NCBI GenBank assembly: GCA_963704335.1
Contig: OY969889.1
Location: 1,116,001 to 1,180,000, forward strand
DNA: 64,000 bases
Reading direction: 5' to 3'
From: PALSA-612 sp963704335
Lineage (GTDB): Bacteria; Actinomycetota; Thermoleophilia; Gaiellales; Gaiellaceae
Numbering within the stretch: the first letter of the stretch is position 1; each line of letters opens with the position of its first letter. The notes under the pieces were generated by a model. The model saw nothing but the letters and a program-made list of their open reading frames with translations. It had not been told where the DNA came from and did not search any database. The position numbers were made by a program, and so were the translations under genes. Shown piece after piece: positions 1-9,083 of the stretch.

Positions 1-513
1 CAGCCACTCATCGTCTATCTCGGTCTGGGGCTCGCCGTCTTCCTCGCCTGGATGTTGCGGCGGACGCACATGGGGCTGAACGTCCGCGCCGCGGGCGACG
101 CGCCCGGGGCACTGGACGCCGCAGGCGTGAGCGTGTTCGTGACGCGTTCGGCCGCGGTGCTGTTCGCGGGAGCGATGGCCGGGCTCGGCGGCGCCTTCCT
201 GTCCATTGTCAGCGCCGGCCTCTTCCAGGACACCGTCGTCGGCGGCCGCGGCTTCATCGCCATCGTCCTCGCAATGCTCGCCCGCGGGCGGCCCGTCTGG
301 GCCGTGGCCGGCTCGCTCCTGTTCGGCGCCTCCCTGGCCATCGCCGACTGGGCGCAGGTGGCGAACTTCTACTTCGGACTGCCATCGTCTACCTTCACGG
401 ACACGGTGTTCATGCTGCCCTTCGTCCTCGTGCTGATCGTCCTCGTCCTCTTCGGGCGCCGGGCGTATCTGCCGGCTGCGCTCGCGCTCCCCTACGAACG
501 CGGCACACGCTGA
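1..513 (+). CDS. ABC transporter permease, nucleoside/simple-sugar type (C-terminal part)
   Basis: The frame is open from the first base, so the gene begins before the window; about 170 C-terminal residues are seen. The product is a hydrophobic inner-membrane permease of the branched-chain/ribose superfamily. The stretch HMGLNVRAAGDAPGALDAAG, followed by a glycine-rich membrane segment (AGAMAGLGGAFLS) and VGGRGFIAIVLAMLARGRP, is the conserved cytoplasmic-loop and membrane pattern of permeases that work with BmpA-like lipoproteins in nucleoside or purine uptake. At least three further hydrophobic segments follow. The aminotransferase gene starts 14 bases downstream behind an AAAGGAG ribosome site, so the permease is probably in the same transcript and imports a substrate of that pathway. 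The substrate itself is inferred from the neighbours. Confidence 0.8.
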   Translation, partial: QPLIVYLGLGLAVFLAWMLRRTHMGLNVRAAGDAPGALDAAGVSVFVTRSAAVLFAGAMAGLGGAFLSIVSAGLFQDTVVGGRGFIAIVLAMLARGRPVWAVAGSLLFGASLAIADWAQVANFYFGLPSSTFTDTVFMLPFVLVLIVLVLFGRRAYLPAALALPYERGTR

Positions 514-527
514 AAGGAGCGAACCTC

Positions 528-1697
528 ATGCGCGATCCCGACATCACCCTGAGCGCCGGGCCGACGATGGCCTATCCGGAGGTGCTCGCCGCTCAGGGCA
601 GGCAGATCACCTACCACTACGACCCGGCCTTCATCGAGCTCTTCCGGCGCACCGAGAGCAAGGTCGGCGAGCTCTTCCTCACGCAGAACGACGTCCTGCT
701 CATGCAGGGCGAGGCGGTGCTCGGGCTCGAGGCCGCCGGTCGCGGCTTCGTCCACCCCGGAACGCCTGTGCTCAACCTCGTGTCCGGTGTGTTCGGCAAG
801 GGGATGGGCTACTGGCTGAAGGATTTCGGAGCCGAGCTGCACGAGCTGGAGGTGCCGTACAACGACTCCGTCGATCCGGCCGACGTGGAGCGGTATCTGG
901 ACGAGCATCCGGAGATCGAGGTGCTCACGGTCGTCCACTGCGAGACGCCGTCGGGAACGCTCAGCGATGTCGCGGCGATCGGCCCGATGGCGCACAGCCG
1001 GGGTGTGCTCACCATCGTCGACTGCGTGTCGTCGCTCGGCGGGATCGAGCTCCGCACCGACGATTGGCAGATCGACATTGCCGTTGCCGCGGCGCAGAAG
1101 TGCCTCGGCGGTCCGCCGGGCATCACGTTGATGACGGTGAGCGACGCGGCCTGGAACCGGATTCGGGCCAACCCCAGCGCGCCGCGGGCCTCCTTCCTGT
1201 CCATGCTCGATTGGAAAGAGCAGTGGATCGACGGCGAGAAGTTCCCGTTCACGCCGTCCGTCGTCGACATGCACGGCATCGAGGCCTGCGTCGACGTCGT
1301 GCTGGCGGAAGGGCTCGACGCCTCGATCGCGCGCCACGAGCTCTGCGGCCGGGCCGCGCGCGCCGGCGTGCGCGCCATGGGCCTCGAGCTCTGGCCGCGC
1401 AGCGACGAGGTCACGGCGGCCTGCGTCACGGCCATCGCGGTGCCCGACGGGCTGACCGACATCCAGGTGCGGTCGCACTGCCGCGAGCGGTACGGCGTGA
1501 TGATCTCCGGCGGGCAGGGAGCGGGCAACCTCGTGCGCATCGGCCACATGGGGCCGACCGCGCGGTCGCTCTATCCCGTCGTCGGTCTGCTCGCGGTAGG
1601 CCGCACGTTTGCCGACCTGGGCGTCCCTGTGAAGCTCGGGGATGGTGCTGAGGCCGCGCTGGAGGTGCTCTCGGAGACAGCGTCCGTCACGGCATGA
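528..1697 (+). CDS. Class V aminotransferase, ureidoglycine/alanine-glyoxylate type
   Basis: A 389-residue PLP enzyme of the alanine-glyoxylate/serine-pyruvate aminotransferase family, full length for the family. The N-terminus has LSAGPT in place of the usual PGPT, then YHYDPAF. HCETPSGTLSDV, IVDCVSSLGG and AAQKCLGGPPG follow; the lysine at about residue 191 is the expected Schiff-base lysine. An AAAGGAG site sits seven bases before the ATG. The stop overlaps the start of the FAD-subunit gene by four bases. With a xanthine-dehydrogenase-type FAD subunit and an M20 amidohydrolase next to it, a role like PucG ((S)-ureidoglycine-glyoxylate transaminase in purine breakdown) is the best guess. 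An ordinary alanine- or serine-glyoxylate aminotransferase cannot be excluded. Confidence 0.85.
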   Translation: MRDPDITLSAGPTMAYPEVLAAQGRQITYHYDPAFIELFRRTESKVGELFLTQNDVLLMQGEAVLGLEAAGRGFVHPGTPVLNLVSGVFGKGMGYWLKDFGAELHELEVPYNDSVDPADVERYLDEHPEIEVLTVVHCETPSGTLSDVAAIGPMAHSRGVLTIVDCVSSLGGIELRTDDWQIDIAVAAAQKCLGGPPGITLMTVSDAAWNRIRANPSAPRASFLSMLDWKEQWIDGEKFPFTPSVVDMHGIEACVDVVLAEGLDASIARHELCGRAARAGVRAMGLELWPRSDEVTAACVTAIAVPDGLTDIQVRSHCRERYGVMISGGQGAGNLVRIGHMGPTARSLYPVVGLLAVGRTFADLGVPVKLGDGAEAALEVLSETASVTA

Positions 1698-2554
1698 CGC
1701 TGCCGCCCTTCGAGCTGCACCGCCCGCGCTCGCTCGAGGAGGCGACGGAGCTCGCCACACGTTACGGCGAGGACGCTGCGTTCTACTGCGGCGGTACCGA
1801 GCTGCTCCTGCTGCTCAAGCTCGGCTTCGCCACCTTCGGGCATCTCGTCGACATCAAGGGCATAGAGGAGTTGCGCGGTGTGCGCGCGGAGAACGGCACG
1901 CTGGTGGTCGGTGCGGCCGTCACGCACCGCGAGCTCGAGCGCTCGGCCGTCGTTCACGAGCGGCTGCCGGCTCTGGCGCGCATGGAACGCGACGTCGCCA
2001 ACCTTCGCGTCCGTGAGGTGGGCACGCTCGGAGGGAACCTCTGCTTCTCCGACCCGCACTCGGATCCGGCGACGTTCCTGCTCGTGGTCGACGCCGAGGT
2101 CGAGTGCCGGCGGGGCGGAGGGCAGGCGCGCCGGTTACCGATCGCCGACTTCGTCGTCGGGCCGTACCAGACAAGCCTCGAGCAGGGTGAGCTGCTCACC
2201 GCGGTGCGGATCCCCGCGCTTCCCGAGGGCGCGTCGGTCGCCCACGCGAAGTTCTCCTTCCACGAGCGGCCGACGGCCACGGTGGCCTGTCTGGCGCGGG
2301 TCGTCGACGGCGTCCTGGCCGAGGCCCGCTTGGCGGTCGGCTCGGTGGGCGCGCGACCCGCCAGGTCGCGCGCGGCCGAGGAAGCTCTAGCCGGCACGCC
2401 CGTCGACGGCCTCGACGGCGACGTGCTGTCGACGGCGGGTGAGCGCGCGGCCGAGGATGCGGCGCCTGTCGACGACGCCACCGGCTCCGCCGACTACAAG
2501 GCGCAGCTCGTGAAGGTGCTCGTCGAGCGGACCTTTCGGGAGGCGCTGGGATGA
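1694..2554 (+). CDS. FAD-binding subunit of a xanthine dehydrogenase/CO dehydrogenase-type molybdenum hydroxylase
   Basis: A 286-residue protein, the usual size of the separate medium (FAD) subunit XdhB/CoxM. The opening FELHRPRSLEEATEL, the motif CGGTELL at residues 32-38 and REVGTLGGNL near residues 107-116 are the two FAD-binding signatures of the family. The C-terminal part (AVGSVGARPARSRAAEEAL) matches the family's CO dehydrogenase flavoprotein C-terminal domain. It would pass electrons from the molybdenum and iron-sulfur subunits to the acceptor; those partner subunits are not in this window. It overlaps the aminotransferase before it and the M20 gene after it by four bases each, so translation is likely coupled. 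Confidence 0.88.
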   Translation: MTLPPFELHRPRSLEEATELATRYGEDAAFYCGGTELLLLLKLGFATFGHLVDIKGIEELRGVRAENGTLVVGAAVTHRELERSAVVHERLPALARMERDVANLRVREVGTLGGNLCFSDPHSDPATFLLVVDAEVECRRGGGQARRLPIADFVVGPYQTSLEQGELLTAVRIPALPEGASVAHAKFSFHERPTATVACLARVVDGVLAEARLAVGSVGARPARSRAAEEALAGTPVDGLDGDVLSTAGERAAEDAAPVDDATGSADYKAQLVKVLVERTFREALG

Positions 2555-3672
2555 CCGATCCGCAGACGGTCCTGGATGCCGTGGCAGCGCAGACGGGGGT
2601 TATCTCGGAGGTGAGCCGGTTCGTCCACGGCCATCCCGAACTGGGGCACGAGGAGCACGAATGCTCCCGCTACCTCTGCGACACGCTCGCCGCCGCCGGC
2701 CTGGAGGTCGAGCGAGGCGTTGCCGGCATGGAGACGGCTTTCCGAGCGACGCTGCACGGCTCCGGCGCGGGCAGGACGACCGGCTTCGTGTGCCTCTACG
2801 ACGCTGTCGCGGCGGTGCGGCCGGATGGCCGGACCGAGGCCGTCCACTCGTGCGGACACGGGCCGATCGCAGGCGCCGTCACCGCTGCCGCGCTCGCGCT
2901 CTCTCAGATACGCGACGGCCTGGCAGGCTCAGTCGTCGTCATGGGCTGTCCCGCCGACGAGATCCACGCCCCGGGCACGATCGAGCGCGGAGGCGGCAAG
3001 GCGATCAGCGCCAAGGAAGGGCTATGGGACGGCGTCGATGCCGCGCTCTACGCGCACCCGGAGTTCATCGACACGGTGTCGCTCGAATCGCGCTGGATGC
3101 GTCGCGCCACAGGGACGGTCGCCGGCACGCGGTCGCTCACGACAGCCGACCAGCCACCGTTGGGCGCGGCTCTGGCAGCGCTCGAGACTACTCGCTCGCT
3201 CGTCCCCGACGACGTCATGCTCGAGCGGCTCGAGTACGAAGGAGACGTCGAGGGAGAGACGGGCCTCGTGCTCAAGGCCACCTTCTTGCTGTTCGGCGAC
3301 GAGGAACAGGCGGTGGAACGGGGGCTGGCGACCGTGCAGAAGGCGCTACCCGGCGCGACCTGGAGCCTCGGCGGTCTCGTCGAGGCCGTGCGCCCCGACG
3401 AGCGCGTTACGGCGGCGGTTGCGTCGGCCTTCCGGACACTCGGTCGCGACTTCGTCGAGAGACCCCCGCGGCTCCCGTTCGCTACGGACTTCGGCAACAT
3501 CTCGCGTCGCTGTCCCGCCGCGCTGATCGGAGTCGGACGCCCGGGTGGCTGGGCGTTCCACACGGACGAGGGTGCGGCCGAGTTCGCGTCGCAGGACGGC
3601 GAAGACGCAGCTCTGACGATCGCGCAGGTGCTCGCCCTGGCGGCTGTCGAGCTTTGCGAGCCCGCCGGCTAG
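2551..3672 (+). CDS. M20 family amidohydrolase (AbgB-like)
   Basis: A 373-residue protein beginning with the family's RFVHGHPELGHEEHE block. The metal-site motif, normally HxCGHD or HGCGHN, reads HSCGHGPIAG here. It keeps the Cys and second His but has Gly where Asp or Asn is usual. Later family blocks GCPADE, ALYAHPE and the dimerisation-domain region are present. M20 amidohydrolases of this type split amide bonds of small N-acyl or N-carbamoyl compounds; in this operon a ureide (allantoate or ureidoglycolate-like) is a plausible substrate, but the sequence does not prove it. The ATGA overlap couples it to the FAD subunit. Its end overlaps the convergent CoxG-like gene by four bases. Confidence 0.8.
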   Translation: MTDPQTVLDAVAAQTGVISEVSRFVHGHPELGHEEHECSRYLCDTLAAAGLEVERGVAGMETAFRATLHGSGAGRTTGFVCLYDAVAAVRPDGRTEAVHSCGHGPIAGAVTAAALALSQIRDGLAGSVVVMGCPADEIHAPGTIERGGGKAISAKEGLWDGVDAALYAHPEFIDTVSLESRWMRRATGTVAGTRSLTTADQPPLGAALAALETTRSLVPDDVMLERLEYEGDVEGETGLVLKATFLLFGDEEQAVERGLATVQKALPGATWSLGGLVEAVRPDERVTAAVASAFRTLGRDFVERPPRLPFATDFGNISRRCPAALIGVGRPGGWAFHTDEGAAEFASQDGEDAALTIAQVLALAAVELCEPAG

Positions 3673-4208
3673 CCGCGCCGGAAGAGCCGCCGCCAGAGCG
3701 ATCGTAGGAGCAGGCGCAGGCCACCGATTGGCTTCGCCTGCGGTGCCTGCTCCGCGGGGCCTTCCTCCGCGAGCATCGCTGCCAGGCAGGCCGCGAACTG
3801 CCTGGTCAGCTCCTCGGCAACGCTGCCGACGACGGGGCGACCGTACTGGGCGACGGCTCCGCGGAGCTCGAGCTCCGTGACGAGTTCCACCCGGCTACCG
3901 CTCTCCGTCGGCTGCAGGCTGGAGCGGATCGTCGCCTCTGCGCCGCCCTTGCCCTTGACCTCTTTTGCCTTCACCGCGAGCACGGCGATCCCGTCGGCCT
4001 CGGAAAGCTGCTCCTGCTTCACCTCGGAGCGGAACTGCAGCGAGATCGGCCCCAGCTTGACGGTCTGCAGCACCTCCCACGTCTGGTCGTCGATCGTCCG
4101 CTCCAGCGTCGCGCCGGGCATGCACGGCACAACGCGCGGAACGTCGGTGAGAAGCGCCCACGCAGCCTGTTGCGATGCCTGCACATCGAATCCGTTCTCG
4201 ATCCGCAC
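3669..4208 (-). CDS. CoxG-like SRPBCC family protein
   Basis: A 179-residue protein starting at a GTG. The opening IENGFDVQASQQAAWALLTD and the block VVPCMPGATL are hallmarks of carbon monoxide dehydrogenase subunit G (CoxG), an SRPBCC-fold protein that helps mature or membrane-anchor molybdenum hydroxylases. The tail is basic (LLLRSLWRRLFRRG), consistent with membrane association. It runs toward the operon that encodes a molybdenum-hydroxylase FAD subunit, and the two share the last four bases. The link in function is inferred from that adjacency and family knowledge. Confidence 0.82.
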   Translation of the reverse strand: MRIENGFDVQASQQAAWALLTDVPRVVPCMPGATLERTIDDQTWEVLQTVKLGPISLQFRSEVKQEQLSEADGIAVLAVKAKEVKGKGGAEATIRSSLQPTESGSRVELVTELELRGAVAQYGRPVVGSVAEELTRQFAACLAAMLAEEGPAEQAPQAKPIGGLRLLLRSLWRRLFRRG

Positions 4209-4261
4209 CCCCCGAATCTATCCGCGACGAGGGCTTGCGCCCCGGAGCCGTTACGCTTGGC

Positions 4262-5135
4262 ATGAGCATGGCCGTCGAGGTGCGGCACCAGAAGAGCTTG
4301 ACCCTCATCCTGGCCCGGGGGTTCGCATCGAACCTCTCGATGGCCATGTCCGTGCACGACCCGACGGGGAGGGTCGTCTTCTACAACGAGTCAGCGGAAG
4401 CGGTGTTCGGTTTGAAGTTCGCGGAGACGGGCGAGCTGTCTGCCGCCGAGTGGACGGCGCGCGTCACGCCCGAGGAGGCCGACGGGACGCCGATTCCGCT
4501 CGAAGAGCTCCCCGTGGGAGATCGCACTGACGGAACGGACGCCCGCCCACAGGACCGTGCACTTCACGCGTCCGGACGACGTTCGCTACGCAGCCGAGGT
4601 GACCGCCTTCCCGTTGATGGGACGCGAGGAAGAGCTGTTCGGGGCAGTGAGAATCTTCTGGGACGAGGCGGTTACCTCCCCTCGGCCTCCCGCGTCGCGA
4701 CTCCGCGCCGGGGAAGCCGCGCGAGACGAGGTGCCGCCACCCCGCCGGCGGCCGAAAGGTCCGGTCCTGATCCTGGCGCGCGAGTTCGCGGCCAACCTCG
4801 CCGCACCCATCTACATCACCGATGCCGACGGCACGCTCGTGTACTTCAACGAAGCGGCCGACACGATTGGCGGCCGGTCGTTTTCGGAGGTGGGGGAGAT
4901 GTCGATGCGGCAATGGGCCGAGCTGCTCAGACCGCGGAGCGTCGACGGTAGAGCGCTTCAGCGTGAGGAGATGCCTGGTGGCATTGCGTTCATCGAACGG
5001 CGCCCGGCTCACGCACGCATGCGGATCGCCGGCCTCGACGGCGTCGAGCGGGAGATCGAGACGACGGCGTTCCCGCTGTTCGGGCCGGGCGGAGCGTTCC
5101 ACGGGATCATGGTCATCTTCTGGGAGCGGCAGTAG
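4262..5135 (+). CDS. Tandem PAS-domain protein, interrupted by a one-base frameshift
   Basis: Two PAS-like repeats. The first runs in one frame from the ATG at 4262 (LILARGFASNLSMAMSVHD) to about 4519. It continues in the next frame as HRTVHFTRPDDVRYAAEV to FPLMGREEELFGAVRIFWDE. The second repeat (LILAREFAANLAAPIYITDA to FPLFGPGGAFHGIMVIFWE) is intact and ends at 5135. Removing one G at about 4520 restores PVGIALTERTPAHRTV, which aligns with PGGIAFIERRPAHARM of the second repeat; this pins the shift. No kinase, cyclase or DNA-binding output domain follows, so it would be a stand-alone sensor or small-molecule binder. The ligand is unknown. It is divergent from the CoxG-like gene, 53 bases apart. 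Confidence 0.78.
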
Positions 5136-5154
5136 CGATCGGCCTTGCGGGGCA

Positions 5155-6318
5155 CTAGGCGTCGCCGTCCTGGACCGCTCGGTAGGCGTCGACGTACCCC
5201 TCCACCTCGTGCCGCCAGAAGCGAGCCCAGTTTGCCGCCCGGTCAGGGTCACTGACCTCAGTCCAGTTCCCGTAGCGGATTGAAAGCAGCACTTGCTCGC
5301 CATAGGTGGCAAGGTCGCGGTAATGCTGGATCGACGTCTCGCCCCACACCTGTAGCCGCCGCATGGCCTCGACCCGGGGCATCCAGGGCTCGGGGAAGAC
5401 GTCCGAGCTCGGCAGGAATTCGGCGAACTCCGGCCGCGCGAGGAGCCACTGCTCCATGAGCATCTCCTGTCGAGCTGTCGAGGGCAGATCGCCGAACTGG
5501 TTGTGCGATCCCTCGGAAAGTAGGAGGTTCACGTCGCGAATGGCGTTCAGCAAGGGACGGGCGTCAGCAGTCGCCGGCGCGTCGTCCACTTGGCCATAGA
5601 ACGCGCTCGCTCGGCGTAACACCTTCTCGAAGGCCGCGGGGAAGCGTGTGCGATCTTCGACGGGTTGTAGCGATGCCACCGCTCCTCTCAACCTGAGCCC
5701 GTATTCGTGCGCGTACTCGTAGGCGCGGCGACGCGCCGTCAGGCGATGTTGCTCGTCCTGGATGTATCCCCACATGAGGTTGTTGAGCGGTCGCAGGAAA
5801 CTGATCTTCAGTTCGGCTAGAGGGTCGTCGCCAGAACGGCGGACGTTCTGGAAGCGCATGCTGATCGTCCGCATGGTCTCGGCGAGGAGTCCCTGCTCGA
5901 GCCAGAAAGACCAGATTAGTTCGACGAGGCGCGGCCCCGCGAGGGTCTCCATTGGGACGTGCTCGCCGAGCTCGGCGACGTTCTCAGTGGGCGCACTTTC
6001 GCGGGCCGCCGGGAGGGCCATGAACAGCTCCGTGGCGCTTCTCAGGAGCCTGTAGGGCTCGATATCCGCGGAGGGAAGCCGCACCGGCTCCTCTCGGCTC
6101 TGCTCGCGCTCATGGGATCGGCCCAATGAGCCATCGACAACACGCTCGTACTCGTGGAAGGACAGCGCGTCGGTGGAACGGCGGATGATCGCCCAGAGAG
6201 GAACATCGGCCGCGTCCGGCAGGACCGCTCCGTCCCCGATGCCGGGAGCGGAAGGCTCGGCTTCTTCTGGATCGTGTGACGTCTTCGGGCCGTTGTTCGG
6301 TGAATCAGCGGAAGACAT
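5155..6318 (-). CDS. Protein of unknown function, 387 residues
   Basis: I do not recognise this family. The first 40 residues are rich in Ser, Pro, Glu and Asp and look disordered. The rest is largely helical and soluble, with many Arg/Glu and Trp residues (for example LIWSFWLEQGLL, FLRPLNNLMWGYIQDEQ, SEGSHNQFGDLPSTARQEM) and no signal peptide or membrane segment. I chose the ATG at 6318 over one eight codons upstream because a strong ribosome site (AAAGGAGAG) lies a few bases before it. It is convergent with the PAS gene and followed upstream by a tRNA gene on the same strand. Confidence 0.6.
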   Translation of the reverse strand: MSSADSPNNGPKTSHDPEEAEPSAPGIGDGAVLPDAADVPLWAIIRRSTDALSFHEYERVVDGSLGRSHEREQSREEPVRLPSADIEPYRLLRSATELFMALPAARESAPTENVAELGEHVPMETLAGPRLVELIWSFWLEQGLLAETMRTISMRFQNVRRSGDDPLAELKISFLRPLNNLMWGYIQDEQHRLTARRRAYEYAHEYGLRLRGAVASLQPVEDRTRFPAAFEKVLRRASAFYGQVDDAPATADARPLLNAIRDVNLLLSEGSHNQFGDLPSTARQEMLMEQWLLARPEFAEFLPSSDVFPEPWMPRVEAMRRLQVWGETSIQHYRDLATYGEQVLLSIRYGNWTEVSDPDRAANWARFWRHEVEGYVDAYRAVQDGDA

Positions 6319-6386
6319 CTCTCTCCTTTCGGCCTTTCTCAACCGTACGTGCGACTACTGACCGCCGCAGCGTGGCGTCAGTTGCA

Positions 6387-6458
6387 TGCCCCCGGCATGA
6401 ATCGAACATGCGCACGCGGTTTAGGAAACCGCTGCTCTATCCACTGAGCTACGGGGGC
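6387..6458 (-). tRNA. tRNA-Arg (anticodon CCT)
   Basis: On the minus strand the sequence folds into a complete cloverleaf. There is a seven-pair acceptor stem (GCCCCCG with CGGGGGC), a D arm containing AGCTCAGTGGATAGAGC, an anticodon stem GCGGT/ACCGC closing the loop TTCCTAA, and a T arm GCATG-TTCGATT-CATGC. The anticodon CCT reads AGG (Arg). The 3' CCA is not encoded. About 60 bases separate it from the unknown gene downstream. Confidence 0.95.
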
Positions 6459-6484
6459 GAAGCACCAATGGTACGGCCGCACTC

Positions 6485-8816
6485 TTACGAAGCTGCAAAG
6501 CTGCGCGCGTGGTCGAGGAGCGGCTTGGCCTTGGCCAGCGCGCCGTCCTCCTCCTCGACGATCGCCGCGAACGCCTTGCGGCACCAGGCAGCACGCTCGT
6601 CCTCGGTGAACTCGGCGCCGAGCACGAGGCCGATCAGGCGCTCCGCTCCGTCGAGGCGACCCCAGAGGTAGTCGTTCTCGCGACCGGCCCGATCGAAGAA
6701 GGCGCCGAAGTGCATCTTTCCGAAGCCCGCGAGCTGCTTTGGCTTCTGCGGATCGAGCGGCGGCAGCAGCGTCGCGTCGCGAGGGCTCATACGGACGACC
6801 TCGACCCTGTCGCGTTCTCCGGCGTCGGCGACGAGCTGGAGCGGGAAGAGCAGGACGTCCCAGTACGGGAAGCCGAGGTAGCGCACGAGCAGCTCGGCGC
6901 GCCGCTCGGCCGCCCAGCCCTCGCTGAGCCCGAACAGCTGCGTGTAGAGCGCCTCGGCGGTGCCCGCGAGCCTCGCGTCGAGCGCCTTGCCGAACTCGTC
7001 CTTGAGCCGCGCCAGCTCGTCGGTGCGCTCGGCCGCATAGTCGGCCGGCGGACGGCCCTCGTCGGTCCACGCGTCGATCGGCTCCTGAGCGAAGACTCCG
7101 AGCACGTCGGCGGTGATGTTCGTCAACAGCTTCCGCCCGTCCATCGCGGCGACGAGCATCTCCCGTGCCTCCCACAGCATGCGCTTGCCCTCGTCGAGCT
7201 GCGCGCGGGTCGGGTAGCCAGGCTGGCCGGCGTGCACGTACCACGCGCTGAGGCCGTCGGTTACGAAGCGCAGCCGGCGCGCCCGGTAGGGGAGGTCGAA
7301 CGTGCGCAGGAATCCGGCGAGGTCGTCCAGAGGAACCGGCCGGCCGTCCGCGTCGGCGCGGATGTGCGTGTCTGCCCAGGAGCGAACGACGGCGCGCACG
7401 AACGCCGCCTGGTTGGAGTCGTCCGGGAAGTTGGATACGCGACAGATCGTTCGCGCGAAACTGTCGATCACGCTGCTCACCTTGCTGCGAACGTAGGTCG
7501 CGTACGCGAAGCCGGCGGCGGTGCCGGCGTCCGCGTTGATCCGGGTGCGCCATTCCACGACATCGGCCGCCGACTGCTCGTGTGTGAGCCGATCGAGATC
7601 GCTACCGACGATCGCCTCGATCCGCTTGCGAATGGGGTCGAACGACGTCTCGACGATCTCGTTGATTCGCAGGACACGCTCGTTGTGCCTGTTGACCTCG
7701 AGGATGTCGTCGAGCACCGGTTCCTTGCGCGGCAGGCCGGAAACCGACGCGAGCACGGTCGCTATGGGGCTCGGCGAACCTCCTCCCGGCGCGGCACCGC
7801 CGCCGGCACCCGGGTCGGGCTCCAGGAACAACAGCCGGCGCTTCGACCTCGAACTCGGCGGGCCGCCGCCTCATCGCGGCGATCGCATGCCCGAAGGGCT
7901 TGTTGTCCAGCACCCCTCCGTCGATGAAGAACGTTGCCTCCGGGTCCGCGTGCGACAGGTCGTAGATCCGGAAGAGCTCCGGCAGCACGGGTGAGACGTC
8001 GCCCGCCTCTTTCGCGACCGCAGCCTGGAACGACGCCGGGCTGACGGGCGGGAACGCTCCGGGAAAGCTCATCGTCGTGCGCGCCGCGAAGCCGAGGGCG
8101 GCGTTGTGAGCGCTGTCGAACTGGTCGGCGCCGCCACCCAGGCGAAACGCCAGCACGTGGCGATGTTCCCGCTCCCCGATGAGCTTTGGGTCGGCAATCG
8201 CGACATCGCGGCGGTAGCCGTGGAAGTCGGTCACCGTGACGAAGAGCTCGAGCGCGTGGGATGGCGGCATCAACGTCTCGAGCTCCTCCGGTTGCGATCC
8301 CGTCCGGTCCATGTCCGCGAGCGCCCCGTACATCCACTGTGCGATGGCGTCGCCTTTGAGCACCGGTTTCTTGACGGCGCCCACGAGCAGCAGCGGCACC
8401 TTCAGCAGCGGCGGCAGCCAGCCCGGCCCGCGCAGCAGCACCTTGATGTCGCCACGCTCGAACCAGAGATCGCGCAGCGAGTCCTGGGAACGGTTGTGCG
8501 CGATCGCCTTGGCGAGGTAGACGCCGTTGATTCCGCCCGCCGACGTCCCGGCGACGACGTCGACGACGACGCGTGTGCGGACGCGCGCGGGGTCGCGGCG
8601 GGCGAGCTCCGCGAGCAGCTCGCCGTAGACCCGCTCGCTTGCCGTTGTCGCAGGCATGTCGTGGTCGGCAAGGGCGGACGCCTTCACGAGACGCTGCAAC
8701 TCCTTCGTCGTCCCGTGCATGTAGATCGCGAGCGAGGCACCACCGTAGAGGACGACCGCAAGCCGAAGCTCGCGGATATCACCGGCCTGGGCCGCGCCGG
8801 ACTGCCGAAGTCTCAG
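6485..8816 (-). CDS. Patatin-like phospholipase with DUF3376, frameshifted
   Basis: The N-terminal patatin domain shows the oxyanion-loop segment RLAVVLYGGASLAIYMHG, the nucleophile elbow AGTSAGGING and the catalytic-Asp motif DGGVLDNKPF, so a Ser-Asp dyad lipid acyl hydrolase is expected. At about 7839 the reading frame shifts by one base. The long C-terminal half, DUF3376-type, continues from RRLLFLEPDPG to HARSFAAS at 6485. Together they give the usual architecture of actinobacterial patatin/DUF3376 proteins. The 5' end is uncertain. The ATG at 8720 lies inside the conserved oxyanion segment, so the true start must be further upstream; the in-frame sequence runs to at least 8816 without a clear ATG or GTG, perhaps because of another shift. 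Confidence 0.75.
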
Positions 8817-8964
8817 CGCTCGACATCGATCATCTGCAGGTCCGCGGCCAAGACCGGCTCCTCTCTCCGTGTCTCCGACGCTTGACTCTCATGGCACCGA
8901 GCCCTTCTTGTCAAGAAGCGAGTGCGTCCTCGATGGCCGAGCCCATGACAGGCCGCCGCCTGAC

Positions 8965-9079
8965 CAGACGATCCCGGCGCGGGCGAAGCCGGGCTTTGCC
9001 CGGCGAGAGCCCAAGTGGCCGTCGCGATGCAGACCAGCCAAAGAAGGGGGTTCACGGGGGAAACATGGTTTCCCCCGTG
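8965..9079 (+). repeat. Intergenic palindromic repeat, unit 1
   Basis: This is the first of two direct repeats of about 115 bases in the 447-base gap between the divergent patatin and cyclase genes. It begins CAGACGATCCCGG. It contains a perfect hairpin, GCCGGGC-TTT-GCCCGGC, at 8988-9004. It ends in a perfect 12-base inverted repeat, CACGGGGGAAAC and GTTTCCCCCGTG, around a three-base ATG centre at 9053-9079. The remainder of the gap (8817-8964 and 9199-9263) shows nothing I can name. No coding potential is evident. REP-like mobile repeat, structured RNA or paired operator are all possible. Confidence 0.85.
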
Positions 9080-9083
9080 CGAG

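Noticed and set aside
492..1760. A 422-codon open frame on the minus strand opposite the aminotransferase gene
   Set aside because: Antisense shadow of a real gene: Arg/His/Pro-rich with no family signature, whereas the plus strand carries a complete PLP enzyme.
6509..7927. A 472-codon plus-strand open frame opposite the patatin gene
   Set aside because: Shadow frame; the minus strand carries the DUF3376 sequence and patatin motifs.
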